From contig NC_044919.1 of assembly GCF_003576645.1 (NCBI RefSeq), positions 33,629,322-33,693,321 on the forward strand: a DNA stretch of 64,000 bases. Reading direction: 5' to 3'. Source of the DNA: Ipomoea triloba. Its lineage: Eukaryota > Streptophyta > Magnoliopsida > Solanales > Convolvulaceae. This document shows positions 38,091 through 50,762 of this stretch, in pieces. Below the pieces are notes generated by a model, which was not told the DNA's origin, searched no databases, and saw only the letters and a list, made by a program, of their open reading frames with translations. Every line of letters begins with the position of its first letter. The first letter of the stretch is position 1. The position numbers and the translations under genes were made by a program.

Positions 38091-40046
38091 CTTCTTTCTT
38101 CCCCTTTTTAAAAAAATTATATTTTGAAGTAATCTTGGAGCTGTAAATATAAATTGGAATTGTTCTACCCTTGCTTCTGCAAATGGGCTGTATGGACAAT
38201 TGAAGAAACTTTCCCCTTCTGTCAATTTCATAAAATTTTATTGTTAGTGGTTCTTCTGGCTGATAACTGATAAGTATTTGTGTAGAAAAGGGTTAGGTAT
38301 TCTTTTTCTTTTCCCATGTAGTTTCCAGTTGGTGATAGTTGGTAAGGACTAAGGAGTAGTATTTATTATTTAAAGAACTGATGTTCAGTATGAAAGAATG
38401 TAGAATGGGAAGTTTTTCATCAGATAGATACTTACAAATACATATATTTGTTAAAAAACATGAAAAATGAAATTCTAAGACATATAGACATTGTTTTGAG
38501 ATGTGAAATATGGAGTATATATTTTGGACAATTATGGTATCTTTCTTGCTTCATAGAATTTGTCAATTGGTTACAGAAATATTTAATTATTTAGGCTGAC
38601 TGGTGTTTTTAGGCAAACAAGCTATTTTCATCTACAGCTGTTTGGTGGAAGTTCGATGCCATATTTGGAATTTTACATGGTTATGCCATTCGTGTGGCCA
38701 TAGCTACTTGCTCAGACCATATCATGAGCGTGGTTATTGCAAAAAGTTATTTTTCAAGACCAAAATAGAGCAAGAAGTTTTTTCTTTTTCTATGACATCG
38801 ATCTTGTTAAAGAAATCTGTGACTGAAGTTGGATTCATAAACTAACGTTAGATGGGGTGTGTATATGTGAAATCCGTTATGAAGAGTGCTTGATTTAATA
38901 ACCATAACATTATGCAATGCAGATATGGTGAGATTAAAGAAGTGTTCCTGGATGGTGCAAAAGGTGAGGGTGAGAAGGATATGGAGTATTACTTTGATGA
39001 TTGGTTCGACCTTATCCATCAGCTCCAACCTGCGGCCGCAATCTTCACAGATGCTGGCCCTGATACCAGATGGATAGGAGATGAAGATGGTGTTGCTGGG
39101 ACGACTTGTTGGTCCCTTATCAATTGTAGCGATGTAACTATTGGTGGCACTGATTACGAGTGAGTCCTGTTTTCCCAGTATCACTTCCATGACATTGTCG
39201 CATCTTTGGAAACAAAAACCATTTGAATTCCGCAGATTGTCTGGTAGTAAATATAGTAGTATTTCGTTTACATTTGTTTTTCTGATGCCCAACAGATATA
39301 TAGAAATGGGAGACCCTTCTGGTCAAGATTGGGTGCCTGCCGAATGTGATGTTTCAATACGACCTGGCTGGTTTTGGCATGCATCAGAAGCTCCCAAGAC
39401 TGCAATGGATCTTCTTGACTTGTACTATAAATCAGTTGGCAGAAACTGCCAACTGTTGTTAAATGTACCGCCAAATACTTCGGGTCTTATATCAGATGAG
39501 GATATACAAGTCCTCAGAGAGTTCACCAAGCTTCGGACTTCAATTTTTTCCCGTAATCTAGCAAAATCTGCTCGTTTTTCTGCCAGCAGCACAAGAGGTA
39601 CGAGTGACTTCCGATTTGCCCCCTATAATGTTATTAAAGAAGGCATCTATACTTATTGGGCTCCAGGACGAGAGCAATCAGAATTCGTATTATACTTGGA
39701 TTTTCAAGAACAAGTGACATTCAACGTGTTAGAAGTTCAAGAGCCAATCCATATGGGGCAGCGGATTATCGCATTCCATCTCGATGTATTGAACGAATTC
39801 GGGGAATGGCAGGAACTAATAGATGGAACGACAGTGGGATACCGGAGGTTGCTGTTATTTCCTGTGGTTAAAACGTATAGTATAAGACTTGTGATTGACG
39901 AGTGTCGGGATGAACCTTTGATCTCTTATTTGGGATTATATATGGATCCCTATTCTAATCTGGAACACAAGTCTAGTTCATGGTTTGGATCGATGCGCTT
40001 CAATGGCAGCCGGGTGCTGAGGGATTGGCTTTCTGCTTTTATGTAG
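37458..40046 (+). CDS. FUC1: Alpha-L-fucosidase 1 (GH29)
   Basis: Three exons, 37458-38041, 38923-39159 and 39296-40046, give 523 residues (504 to 525 would be usual for the plant family). A hydrophobic N-terminal segment (ILVILLIHLLYLLS) is the signal peptide. A second ATG at 37470 is an alternative start. The GH29 core shows MFLHFGPNTFTGSEWG, LTAKHHDGFCLWPS and LGVYLSPWDKHEP. EVFLDGAKGEGEKD carries the predicted catalytic nucleophile (Asp of LDGA, about residue 205), and DWVPAECDVSIRPGWFWH completes the active site. The C-terminal 160 residues resemble a galactose-binding-like domain. The gene is the counterpart of Arabidopsis FUC1, which removes alpha-1,3/1,4-linked fucose from glycans in the secretory pathway or apoplast. 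Intron 1 (881 bp) has a T-homopolymer near 38061-38090. The gene is intact. Confidence 0.93.
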
Positions 40047-40271
40047 ACCTTGCTGGATTACAACCCCAACGAAATGTTATATTGGTACGTGTTTTGATAC
40101 CAAAATGTGTACTTTTATTTTGGTTTTGCCATTTCTGTTGCCCTTTGTTTCTTAATGAGATTGTTTTTCTTGAGTGGCAACATCTTTAATTCATAGGTTG
40201 TTTTTGGTGTGTCCAATGTGGTTTATAGCCTATAAATTTAGGTCTCTCACTTAGACCCACTGATAAAAATC

Positions 40272-40535
40272 ATGGCAGAGACATGAACCAAGTTGTTTGC
40301 CCTCTCTTTTCTCCTCATTCTATTGACTACTGGTAATCCTTTTTGTTTCCTCGATATTGGTTTTGGGTTCTTTTTAGTTTCATAATGATTTGATTGTTTT
40401 GTTGAAATGGCAGTTGCAGTGGGGAAGGCTAAAGCAAAAGCAGAATGCAATAAGGTATTGCACAGAAGTTTGGTCTGTCATGGGATGCATTTCTTGCTAT
40501 ATCCATTTTTGTTGGTAAATGGCTTTGTGTTGATG
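40272..40535 (+). pseudogene. LysM mini-protein pseudogene, copy 2
   Basis: It is homologous to the LysM gene at 28872. It has the same ATAAAAATCATGGC start context, the same exon 1 body ending at a GGTAATC donor (40332), and the same exon 2 start GCAGTTGCAGTGGGGAA (40414). Codon 5 is TGA, and exon 2 has lost two blocks (about 33 and 22 bp) that encode the GDTC...KF and NPNINCD parts of the LysM fold. TATAAAT at 40231-40237 is still present. It starts only about 225 bp after the fucosidase stop. Confidence 0.85.
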
Positions 40536-41646
40536 GATTGGCATGAAGAAGTGAATCTAAGAAACCAGAACAACTTGTTTTGGATTAATAGTAGCTTCAA
40601 TGCTTCATTCATGATAATGGAAAGATCTTTTCTGTCTCAATTTATGTTTAAATTTAGAGCTGTCAAAACAAGTTAAGTAGTTCAACTTGACTCATTTTGA
40701 AATTGAGTTAGGATTTTCAATCCAATCTAAGTAGGCACGGGTTGGTAGGCTAAATGAGCTAGCCCGCTAACCCACCTATTATTGTAGGAGACTGTACGGT
40801 TGGCCTGTGGATTACACAGGTCAACATGTATGTACACAGGCTAAATGGACCAAAAAAATTTCCAATTCAACTCATCTAAAAAAATAAAAATCGGGCTAAA
40901 CCAGCCTTGTTAGGTCTATTTTAACGGCTCTATGTTCAATAATGATACGTAGTATATCTTTATAAGAAATTGTAATTCTTTTTCATTCGCCATTGCATCG
41001 CAACATCAGTCACAAAAAGTAATGTGACAAATCATTTTTAAATTTTGTATTTACGGTCACAAAAATAACTTCTAAGACCACGTACAGAACAGCTGGATTT
41101 AATTTGACAAATACTCTTCAATTTGATTATTATCAAGTCAACAAATCATTTTTAATGTTAGTAACCAACTGCCTTCAAAAAAAAAAATGCTTAGAACAGC
41201 TTGGCAAGCTAAAATAATTTCGAGCCGGAAAAAGAATGTCGAGTCAGAATTTCATGTTTTGTAATAAATCTTTTGTTTAAATTTGGTATTATCAATTATT
41301 CTTAGAATTAATTCATCCAAAACCAATGAACATAAAGAGCCACGACTGATGGCATCCTACATTTGAGTGTTAAGACAACAAAAGAAAACAACATTAACAC
41401 AAATCATACTTAACAAGTTAAAAGTTGGAATGTTCACCAACATAGGGCTTCAAAGATAACCAAGGCCGGCTTTTACTTTAATGAATTAACAGAGGCTTTT
41501 GTATTTTTTTTAGTTAATAGATATGCTGGTTTCTCCAATGCTTCAGACAGCCTATAAATAGTTCACCAGAAAAGCAGTTAAGAACACAACCAAAATTCAA
41601 GATTTCATAGGCTCAAAACAAGAGTTAGAGAAAAAAAAAATCCTCA
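40536..41646. other. Intergenic
   Basis: No gene; AT-rich. It contains the promoter of LysM copy 3 at its right end. Confidence 0.6.
41553..41560 (+). promoter_or_regulatory. TATA box of LysM gene 3
   Basis: TATAAATA 87 bp before the start codon, with TCCAATG at about 41534, as in copies 1 and 2. Confidence 0.6.
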
Positions 41647-42016
41647 ATGGCTCAAATATCTGACAAGTTTTACATCATGGTTCCTGTTCTCTCTTTTCTT
41701 CTGATTCTATCACACACTGAGAGTCGAATTCTAACTGGTATACTTTCAAATATTTGCGATAATGCAACTTCTAGCTTTTGTTTGAAGTTTTATATTCTAT
41801 TATATTTAGTTTCTCCTAACTAATGATCACGATACGGCTGCAGGAGGAAAGACAGACGCAGCGCTAGAGTGCACTAATGCTGTTGGAGCAGAAAGCGGTG
41901 ATACCTGTCAGGGTGTTGCAACGCAGTTCAACCTGACACTGGAACAGTTCCTCGGAGTGAATCCCAATATCAACTGTGACAGCATGTTCGTTGGTCAATG
42001 GCTGTGCATTGTTTGA
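41647..42016 (+). CDS. Small secreted LysM protein, copy 3
   Basis: Two exons, 41647-41737 and 41844-42016, with a phase-1 intron at the same place as in copy 1, give 87 residues. The N-terminus is a signal peptide (VPVLSFLLILSHTES) with a longer leader than copy 1. The mature LysM domain shows SGDTCQGVATQFNLTLEQF and NPNINCDSMFVGQWLCIV, with the same four Cys. It has diverged from copy 1 mainly in the first exon and the region before the domain, while the glycan-binding core is kept, which suggests both copies are functional. As for copy 1, the likely role is extracellular binding of N-acetylglucosamine polymers. Confidence 0.87.
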
Positions 42017-42491
42017 TCTGCCTGAAATGAAGAGAATCAAAGAATGAAGGATGAAAATATGAAATCTTGCAGGAATAAAAAGAAGCTTTAAACTCTTCTC
42101 TTGATGGAGTCTTTTCCATCAATTATTAGCTACTTTCTTCTTCTTAATTAGTTGCAATCTTCGTTTTTAGTTTTTGATTCACGAACAAATAATCTTGTAC
42201 CTGAAATATCAGGCCTTTGGCTTTGTTGAGGCAATTCAGCATAGCTTGTGAACGCTCTTCTTGTTTATTTCAAAAATACAAATTTGACAAAAACAAACTA
42301 CTAGAATAGCAATGATATATAACACATCAGCTGTAAACTATGAATGCATCTGGGATATAGGCAGTAAGCATTAAAAATAAACTATGGAGCCCATGATAGG
42401 CTCAACACTGGTATGGAGACAAGGTTACGATGTAGGTACTAGGCTAAGGCTAAGCATATAAACCTGAAACACGCATATTTACCTCGAATAT
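42017..42491. other. Convergent 3' flanks
   Basis: Between the LysM gene (+) and the methyltransferase gene (-). It should contain both 3' UTRs; no other feature is seen. Confidence 0.6.
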
Positions 42492-45400
42492 TTAAGTTAT
42501 CTTGATATCACGAAGAAGTCGAGCAGCTATAGCACCATATCTTCGTGTTTCCCATTCACTAAGCTTTTTATTTTCCAGATCTACAACTAGCTTGTCATCC
42601 ACTATGACTTCATTCACTCTCAAATCATCCTCATCAGCCTTGTAACTATTATCATCATCATCTTCTTCATCTGATCCGTGTTTAAGTTCTCTGGACCCAG
42701 AAAGCTTGGTCTTCTGAGCGGGCCCATGTGCAATACTTTCTGCGCTCTCCACGGATGGCTTTAAGCTCATTATGAATAATTGGATGCTAGGATGCTGGTA
42801 GTTACTGTCCATCTAGAATGAACAAAATTTGTTCTCATCAGTCAAAAGACACATTTCACTTTATACTACAAATTACAACTACACTTGTGTTTGAGATTGA
42901 GAATGTAGGAGGTCTAGAAGTATTATTAAGCACTATATTAGGTACAAACTTCTCTTGATGTGAACACCAGAAAAATCGGTTAAGCCAATCACTCTGAAAC
43001 CATGTTCTTTTTATTTCACCTGTTTTCCTTTTCATGAAAAAGAACATTTTAATCTGACAAGATCCCTCAGAAGAAAAAGTATTAAAAAAGACGCGAATCT
43101 ATAAACAAGGAGTGAGTTATTTCCAGTTTCGATCTCTCGAGTACACTGGCAATAGATCAAATCCACAACTTCCAAATTTTGTATTTAATCCTATACTTCT
43201 GAAATAGTTCCACATTCCATCCAAAGCCTTAAATACCCTCACATGCAAAAGGGTAGAGTTTGGTAAAATATTGACAAATTAAGGGTATTCCAAACTAAAT
43301 GTGGAACAATTTTTGAAGTAGAAGATTAAATGAGTGAAAGTTAGAAAGTTGAGGACAAGACCCGGAATTGCCACCATATTCAAGGGATATTAACTCTACT
43401 GCTTTTTTTATGAAGATCTATTGCTCTAAAGTGGAGAAAATCAAGAATTTGTCTCTATCCTGCAAACTCTCACAAGAACTATATCATCAAAGAATCAAGA
43501 TAGACAAAGGCAACAGAGTGCAAGTATTTTAGAGCCTTATTATTCTATTGAAGAAGTTTTCATTTAGCAATTCACTAGCAAAATTGAAAAAATTGTTAAA
43601 ATCATTAGGGCTCGCCTAAACAGTGTCATTTTTTGGGTGACACAGAAAAGTTCAGAAACAGTTTGCCAGTTACCTTTGCTTTTGGAACCGTTTTGACCTC
43701 AAAATTTCTCTTCCACAGTTCAAGCATTTTTTCATGGACATTCGTTGAGCGAATTTCATATCCCAACTGCAACATTGGAAACAATAGATTGGCATAAATG
43801 ACAAGAACATGATTTAATGATTCTAAGCAAGTTTCAAATTGCAATACCAAAATTGTGGTTTTGGGTCCAGATAGTGCAAGAATTGTCTGCAGAAGTGGTT
43901 CCAGGAGGTGCTCTGCATAAACCTAGTAAGCACAAGGATGAAGTTAGTGCTCATAAATAGAAGGAGATAAAGAAGGTTGAAATGAAGCAAAAGTAGAGCT
44001 AATAGACTCCAAAACAGGCATCAATGATGTAAAAGAGGTAAAAAGAAATCATGGCATTTCTAGAACTCACAACATCAGTGCCAATGATGTAGTCAAACGG
44101 TGGTTCAACAGCTTTGATTTGATCTTCATCACCCCAGTTTAACTCTGCAACCTTTATGGAACCAAATGAATCTAAAAGAAAAAAGATTCTATGTCAAGGC
44201 AAAGATAACACAAACATGCTGTTCAAATGTAAATTGCACATGCATTAAAGTATCTACTTAATGAAAGGAGACGGAGCAGTAATTATATTCAAATAAAGAT
44301 TTTGTCAAAGAGAGCCAACAGGATTATAATGCTAAGAACCTTAAGACAGCATTAGTCGGATACCTGAATCAGGGTTCATCTGCGTTACCCTGGAAGTATT
44401 ACGTTCAACATTTCTCATCAACAATGGCAACACCTCAGTTTGGTCTGTTGAAACAACATCACATCCAAGCAATGCCATGCCTACAAAGGTTGATCCACCT
44501 CCGTTTTATAGTGTCCACATGAATGACATGCATTGCATTGAAAGAATAGAGCATGGACGGAAGGAAAAGAGAGAAAGGATCGGTTTACCAAATCCAGCTA
44601 CTCCACAACCTGCTCCAAGTTCAATTACACGCTTCCCCTTCAATTTGGATGGACGAAACCTTCCTTTTCGACAATTTTTCTCCTGTAAATTTGAATTGAG
44701 TTAGTTGGGTTCTCCAAAATTTAGAATTAGTTTAGTTGATTAGTAATCAGAAAGGCTTCGAAGAACATTAAACACTTTAAGCCTACAAGTATAAATCCTT
44801 CCAGAAGGAACACCAAATCTTACCAGAAACTTGACCAAAACCATTGATGCATCCCAAACTGTAGTACCCAAGTGTTTGGAATTAGGATCCTGCCACAATA
44901 ATGGGAAAAAGAAGTGAGAAATCTAAGAGAGTATCCGTTTAAGTGGAAGCTACTGACAATCAGGATAGACGTTAAATTCATAAAAGCTATGCCAAGGAAA
45001 GTTGTTACAGTGAATAACATTCCCAGAAGACTGGCAACTAGAAGAGAAGAGGGAAAAGCTATGAACTTTTGAAGTCTCAATTTGCCTAACACAAAGAACA
45101 TATAAAAATGATGTTTGCGTAATTTAGAGTTTTAGACTGCATGATAAATCAATTGACATACAGCCAGAGTGTGTGCCAGTGTCTGAAATGTGACATTGAA
45201 CATTAATACTAATACAGAAAAGTAAAAAGGGAAAAGCTATTAACTTTCAAAAACTCAGATTGCCTAACATGAAGAACATATAAAAATGATGTTTGGGTAA
45301 TTTAGACTACACTACAAATCAATTGGCATACAGCCATCAAGAGCCTGATTACCTGAGAAAACTGAAGTTGGTATCCTAGCGCCTCAAACATGATTGCAGA

Positions 45401-45744
45401 TGTGTGTGGAGAATTTAATCTGAAATGGCATTCGACTTTCAAATTATAATTATTTGTTTAGGGAGAGGACGAAATAACCACTTCACAATACAAATCAGTA
45501 ATCAAGCAGCCTGAAGACAAATATACCAATCATTATACTGTTGACCACTCAGATAAGGTTCATTTTATTATACTAAAAATCCATTTTTAATACATTGAAT
45601 GTTCAACTTTTTAAAAGTTCATTATTTTTGTACACAAATAATGAACTTTCAAATATTAAAAATGAACATTTATTCATAGTACACATTGCAACATGGAGCA
45701 TGGTCTATAGTATAATTTGCCCAAATATACCTATCCGGTTCCAT
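42492..45744 (-). CDS. METTL21-like SAM-dependent protein-lysine methyltransferase
   Basis: Nine coding exons on the minus strand: 45744-45731, 45419-45353, 44889-44824, 44682-44589, 44480-44364, 44171-44071, 43922-43848, 43766-43674 and 42812-42492. All splice sites and phases agree and give 315 residues. The first coding exon is only 14 nt (MEPD plus two bases). VIELGAGCGVAG (68-79) is SAM-binding motif I. GTDVVY (150-155) is the D-V-V-Y motif of family 16 methyltransferases, and DPNSKHLGTTVWDAS and LGYEIRSTNVHEKM are conserved in plant METTL21D-type proteins. The closest relative I recall is Arabidopsis At1g08125, of the same length. Human METTL21D trimethylates a lysine of the chaperone VCP; the plant target is not known. 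The C-terminal extension is acidic (DEEDDDD) and probably disordered. A non-coding first exon probably ends at 46160 (CAG before GTTAGC). Confidence 0.9.
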
Positions 45745-46266
45745 CTGAAGCCAAGTGCTGAATGAAACAGGTCACACTGTATTGCTGCCAAATAGAATGA
45801 AAAATAATGTCATCATCATATATAACAATGTAACTTTCTGTATTGCTTTCAGGGAAAGAAAATGTGGAAAAAGAAACGAACTCCTACACTGAACATAAAA
45901 GTCCAAAACTGGTTTCTTTACCCATTTTTTTGTTCGCTTCGGATTCATAACGTTAAGCGAAAACAAAATCAAAGTTTTCAACTTTTTCACTTTTTGTATT
46001 TGGGTCTATGCGGACTAAAAAATTTAGTGAATAGACTCCAGTGAGAGTGGGAACTGGGAAGGCAAGTACACGCTCAAGCCAAAAGTATTGAAAAATTAGA
46101 AAATAAGAACAGATGATTTAATTAACAGATAATCAGTAATTGGTAAGGAAAATGCTAACCTGAATGGAAATTGGAATGGTCTCTTCACTGAATTTGAGGT
46201 TTTGATTCCAGAGCTCACCTCTATTTGGAATGTCGATTATGAAAATGGGCTGTTGACTGTTGTCTC

Positions 46267-46273
46267 TTATATA
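46267..46273 (-). promoter_or_regulatory. TATA box of the methyltransferase gene
   Basis: Minus-strand TATATAA in GCTATATAAGAGA, about 110 bp before the likely 5' UTR splice donor at 46159. Confidence 0.55.
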
Positions 46274-46279
46274 GCTTGG

Positions 46280-48446
46280 GTGAGGTTATCGGGTCTGATT
46301 TTATTATAAATAGCACCAACATTAGGGTTTTTCATTTTTGAAAAATTTATCACCGGCTATAAATTAATTGGGGACTAAATATATTGAAGAAATATACCTT
46401 TTGGCCTCTTAAATTTTTGCTAAATTTATCACCTGCTATAAATTTGTGAGTTGCGAGGTAAAGACAAACGGTACCTTAGGAAAGTCACTACATGTCATTT
46501 GAACACAAAGTGCTTGGCAACTTTATATTACCATTAATCATCCAACAAGTTAACGTTCTCATTAATTCTTTCCTTTTAGGCATATAAGACAGCCATCGCT
46601 AATATCTCTAGATTTAAAGAAGAGGAGGCACCCTCTTCGTTGGCTCTTCATTTATCAATATCTAGAGACACTAACAATGGACATCTCTAATTTTCATGAA
46701 TAGAACGTTTTTTTATTGACGTACACGATGTAAAAGATTTTGGTGAAGTACTAGTCCATATTTCTTTCTCCCCTTCGTTGGTCTTCCACTACTATCATGC
46801 TTCATCTCCATTAATGGATCGGAGTAGGAGACTTTTTCAAAAATGTGAACTAAATACAAAAAAATAAAAATAAAAAATAAAATAATAATAATAATAATAA
46901 TATTTTGACGGGGAGGAGAGAGGCATGAACATAGTAGATAAAATCTCTTTCACCAAAAAAATAAATAAATAAAAAATAATAGTAGATAAAATCTCACTCA
47001 ATTAGTTGGTCTCCTCCATCCGATTTATTTGATTTTGAAATTTAAGTGTGTTAGATATGTCAATTCTTACAAATAGATGACAAATTAGTGCCAATGGGAT
47101 GACATGTCATGCTTTACCAGTTTTGACATAAGATTTACTAGCTAAAATGGCCAAATGTGTACTATTTTTACGAGTTGAAAAGTTAGCTCAATTCAAACTA
47201 CTTTTTTTTTTAACTAAACGGTCGACGATCGACAAATGATCGTCGCGACCTCATTCTTTGAAGAAAGCGACAACTATTGTGCTCTCCGGCAGAGAAAGCA
47301 CCTATTGGTCGCCCTCTCCTGCGGAGAAGGCAAATAGTTGGTCGCCTTCTCCGTTGTTGATTGCTTTCTCATATTGAGAAGGCTTGGCAGCCTTCACCAT
47401 TCGAGAAGGCAAGCGGGCGACAACCATTGAAGTTGTCGGTCGTCGGTATTAATCCTCGGGGCATCGTCGAAGTTGCCCGGGATGTCACCCAAGACTCGCC
47501 AGAACCTAGTGGGCATGCTATTACAGGTCACTAATAGGTTTTTGAGTTTCAATGCACCAAAATAGCATGTTTATTATAGACTTAATTACACTTTTTTAAA
47601 ATTTAGGAGCTTAATTGATTTTTCAAGTAAAATTTAGGGGCCTATATATTACAAAAATCGCGCCTAGGCGCCGCGTCGAAAAAGGCCGAAATTGACCTCC
47701 TCCGCGGCCGGCCGGCTAGGCACCTAGACCGTTGCGCCGCGTCTCACCCCCTTTGATGTAGGATACTAATTTTGTATTGTATATACTACAATGGATGTAA
47801 TAAGCTTATATAAAGAGGAGAAAAGATTAAAATAAGAATGAAAATTTAAAAGTTACTTCTTCCAAATGCGATTACAATCACAGAATGAATGTTATTGAAA
47901 AATCAATATAACAAGCAGAATATATATTAACAAATCAAAATTTATTAAAAGACATTAAAAATATAAAATGTAAAATTGTACATAAAACATAAAATTCTTT
48001 TATATTTTAGAAAAACATCATTTACAAATTTTGAAGTTAAAATGATAAGTAAGACACCTACCGCAATCTTTGATCACAAAATCCAGCAGCATGCCTGATT
48101 CGCTCTTTAGCCTTCGCGCACACTAATCTCCTCTCGGGACTAGACTTGACCTAACTTACACCACAACATCCAATTCAGGACTGGACTCGGCTACGGCATC
48201 GCCATCGATTCAAACCTGTGATCTCGACTCCAATATCAATTGTTGGATATCAGCATTACATTATGCTTACTTTCCATATAAGTGAAGTATACTTAATCAC
48301 ATAATTCTTTGACTAGCTGATCATATCCTACTTAAAATTGATAAGTAGGTGGACATTAGCCATTTGACGACATCCCTCCATGGTAAACCATAACGTCACG
48401 TCTCAAATTGAGCAGGGTTGAACTCGTTCAACCTGCCTGACGGTCA

Positions 48447-48520
<74 letters not shown>

Positions 48521-48582
48521 TTATATATGTATTATATATTTATTTTTTGGACCCAAAAAAAAAAAAGAAATTAGTGTGAATA
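46280..48582. other. Intergenic with degraded repeats
   Basis: No gene. It contains a fragment of the Au-like SINE (about 46484-46525, minus) and an (ATA)n-type run at 46881-46902. A GC-richer block at 47220-47520 carries repeated GAGAAGGC/GCCTTCTC motifs, and another at 47665-47745 is rich in GCGCCTAGGCG-type palindromes. Confidence 0.5.
48448..48516. repeat. Compound microsatellite (CATA)n(TA)n(TG)n
   Basis: About six CATA units, six TA units, then about sixteen TG units. It ends about 70 bp left of the CACTA transposon. Confidence 0.9.
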
Positions 48583-49239
48583 TATCACTACACCAAAAGG
48601 GCTATTTAGTGGCGGTTATTTTGTTATTTAGAGGCGGTTCAAAACCGCCACTAAACTGTTTAGAGGCGGTTCCCCAACCGTGTCTAAATAGTGTGTCGCG
48701 AAAGATTTAGAGGCGGTTTTAGACAAGTATGGGAATTAATGGAGAACTTATTTCGCAGCGGTTTTGAGTGCATTTAGCGGTGGTTTTAAAACCGCCTCTA
48801 ATATTTATTTAATATTTACTAAAAATTTTAGCGGTGGTTATTAAGTGTCGCTAGTAAAAGAATACTTTTTAATTTCAGTATTATTAATAGTGATTTTATA
48901 ATTGTCACTAAAATATATTTTTATTTTCTAATCTAATAGCGATTGTTTTTAATTGCTACTCAAATTTACATGGTATTTTTTGTAATATTTTTTCTAATTG
49001 CCATTAAATTACTTTTTGATGTAAATCTTTACTTTCAAATATGCATTGCAAAACACAAATAAATACACATTTAATTTAAAAGAAAATCAAATGTAACTTG
49101 TATTGCCAAATACTAATGTTTAACAATATTTAAAGAAGTACACATATTAAAATAAAATCAATTCTACATATTAAAAGAAATCAATTATATGCATTATATG
49201 ATAAATATAACACAATAGTTCATTCTACGTGACGCTATC

Positions 49240-49391
49240 ATGCAAGAGATTTCCCGTTTTCTTTAAGATGAAATTTCTTTCCACTCCCCGGTAAAGATTT
49301 CTTGTAGAGGGCATAATAGAGTCCTTGCTCTGCTTCCGACTGTTCACACTCAATGACTTGGATATCAGTTGGAGGCAGGACAAGAATTGGC
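49240..49391 (-). pseudogene. RAD5/16-like SNF2 helicase exon fragment (captured)
   Basis: On the minus strand, after an AG acceptor at 49392-49393, the frame reads PILVLPPTDIQVIECEQSEA and then YYALYKKS. It matches the segment between helicase lobes in plant RAD5/RAD16-type SNF2 proteins (LPPADIQVIYCE.TEAE...ALFKRS). The match fades after KKS. It is too short to function. Confidence 0.65.
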
Positions 49392-49643
49392 CTAATTCAA
49401 AAGAACAAGACATCAATATGCTGCCAGATAAAGCTTTGCCTCTCAAGTAAACTTTGGGCATTAAAGAAAATGAGGAAAAAAAATGGTAATGTACTACCTC
49501 CCTTCCTTGTCCTTTGTTCTCTTAAGAAGAAAGGAACTTCTCCAACAGTAGGATTCATCTTATTAATAGAGCTGATTACATAGACAATATGACCATTTCA
49601 AAAAAAAAAACAAAAAATAAATAAAAGAGAGATGACAAGATAC

Positions 49644-49767
49644 CTTAGGATGAAAATTTCATTGTAGAAATCCTCCATGTTTTCAACAGTCAAATCTTGC
49701 TCCAAGAAAACTTTGATTACAACTTTTGTTCTATTCCAAATGCCACGAAAAACTTCTCCAAAGAATC
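49644..49767 (-). pseudogene. Raf-like MAPKKK kinase-domain exon (captured)
   Basis: A 124-bp exon on the minus strand with an AG acceptor before 49767 and a GT donor after 49644. It reads FFGEVFRGIWNRTKVVIKVF then EQDLTVENMEDFYNEIFIL. This is the Gly-rich loop through helix C of plant Raf-type kinases; the beta-3 VIK keeps the ATP-anchoring Lys. Only this piece of the kinase is present. Confidence 0.85.
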
Positions 49768-50002
49768 CTAGAAATGGAAAGGAATTAAACAGTAACAATA
49801 AAATGACAAAAATAAATAAATGGCGTGAATGTTTTTATCCAGACTTGTAGGTGAATCTATTTTGGCTTTCTATGCATATCTATAGATAATACTTAGTGCT
49901 TTGAGAAAGAAATTGAAAGATTGGTAAAAAAAATCATAATTCACAGTGGTTAATTTTAAGCACATAGACGTATGGTTTTGCTGGGATAAAGGTTAAAGCA
50001 TA

Positions 50003-50762
50003 TTTGCATCTTCACATGTGCTCACATATTCCTCTGCCAGATTCTCAACATAAAATCCATTTTTGGTGTCATCCTTTATCTGAAGCATTACAACCAAAGA
50101 CTTCATTCTCATTAATTACCATACACACTAATGAAGAATAGCAGAACAAAACTTTCAAATTAAGTACGTTTTTGCTTGCATGAAAGGATGCATAATTTTT
50201 ACCTTCAAATTCCTCTGCATAGGATCAAGTAAATCCCCAATATGGCCATTGTATACCTACAGCAGTCAGTAAGCTACTTAGTACATATCTCAACACCAGT
50301 TTAACAACAGCTACGTCCAAGGTGTCAACGTAATTTACCTCAAGGAATGAACAATGACATTGGTAACTTATTTGTTTCTTTTCAGAATTCCCATGCTCCT
50401 AAATAGTCCCAAAAAAAAGAGTCAGGAATGTCCTATTCCATACTTCCTTTGCATTTTAACATGACAAAAGAAAGGGCCAAAATGGCAGACTTACTCTCTC
50501 AATGTTATCAAACAACATCTGGAAAATGCGTGGAACAATGCCCTGAAGACCATTGGTTGATGGAGTCTCAACCATTGCACTGGGAGGTCCCCACAATGTG
50601 TATGTCTTTCCACTCCCAGTCTGGTAACAATTAACCAAATGTAAGTACTGTTACTAATATATAGAAAGACCTAAGAATCAAGGACATAAAAAGATGAGGA
50701 TAAAAATCAGCTTATCATACACTACCTGTCCATAAGCCAAGAGTGATGTGTTATAACTTATA
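50003..50762 (-). pseudogene. Kinesin-12 motor-domain fragment, five exon pieces (captured)
   Basis: In order on the minus strand: SYNTSLLAYGQ (50761-50726), QTGSGKTYTLWGPP...IFQMLFDNIER (about 50630-50495), KKQISYQCHCSFLE (about 50400-50341), VYNGHIGDLLDPMQRNLK (about 50258-50205) and IKDDTKNGFYVENLAEEYV (50079-50003). These follow the exon order of the phragmoplast kinesin-12 family (POK/PAKRP1). The nucleotide-binding P-loop is kept. Introns with GT/AG borders separate the pieces, and the motor is cut off before the switch motifs. The fragment is non-functional as a motor. Confidence 0.87.

Noticed and set aside
50428..50634. Possible functional kinesin gene
   Set aside because: Only part of the motor is present, it is enclosed by CACTA ends, and there is no downstream motor or stalk sequence.
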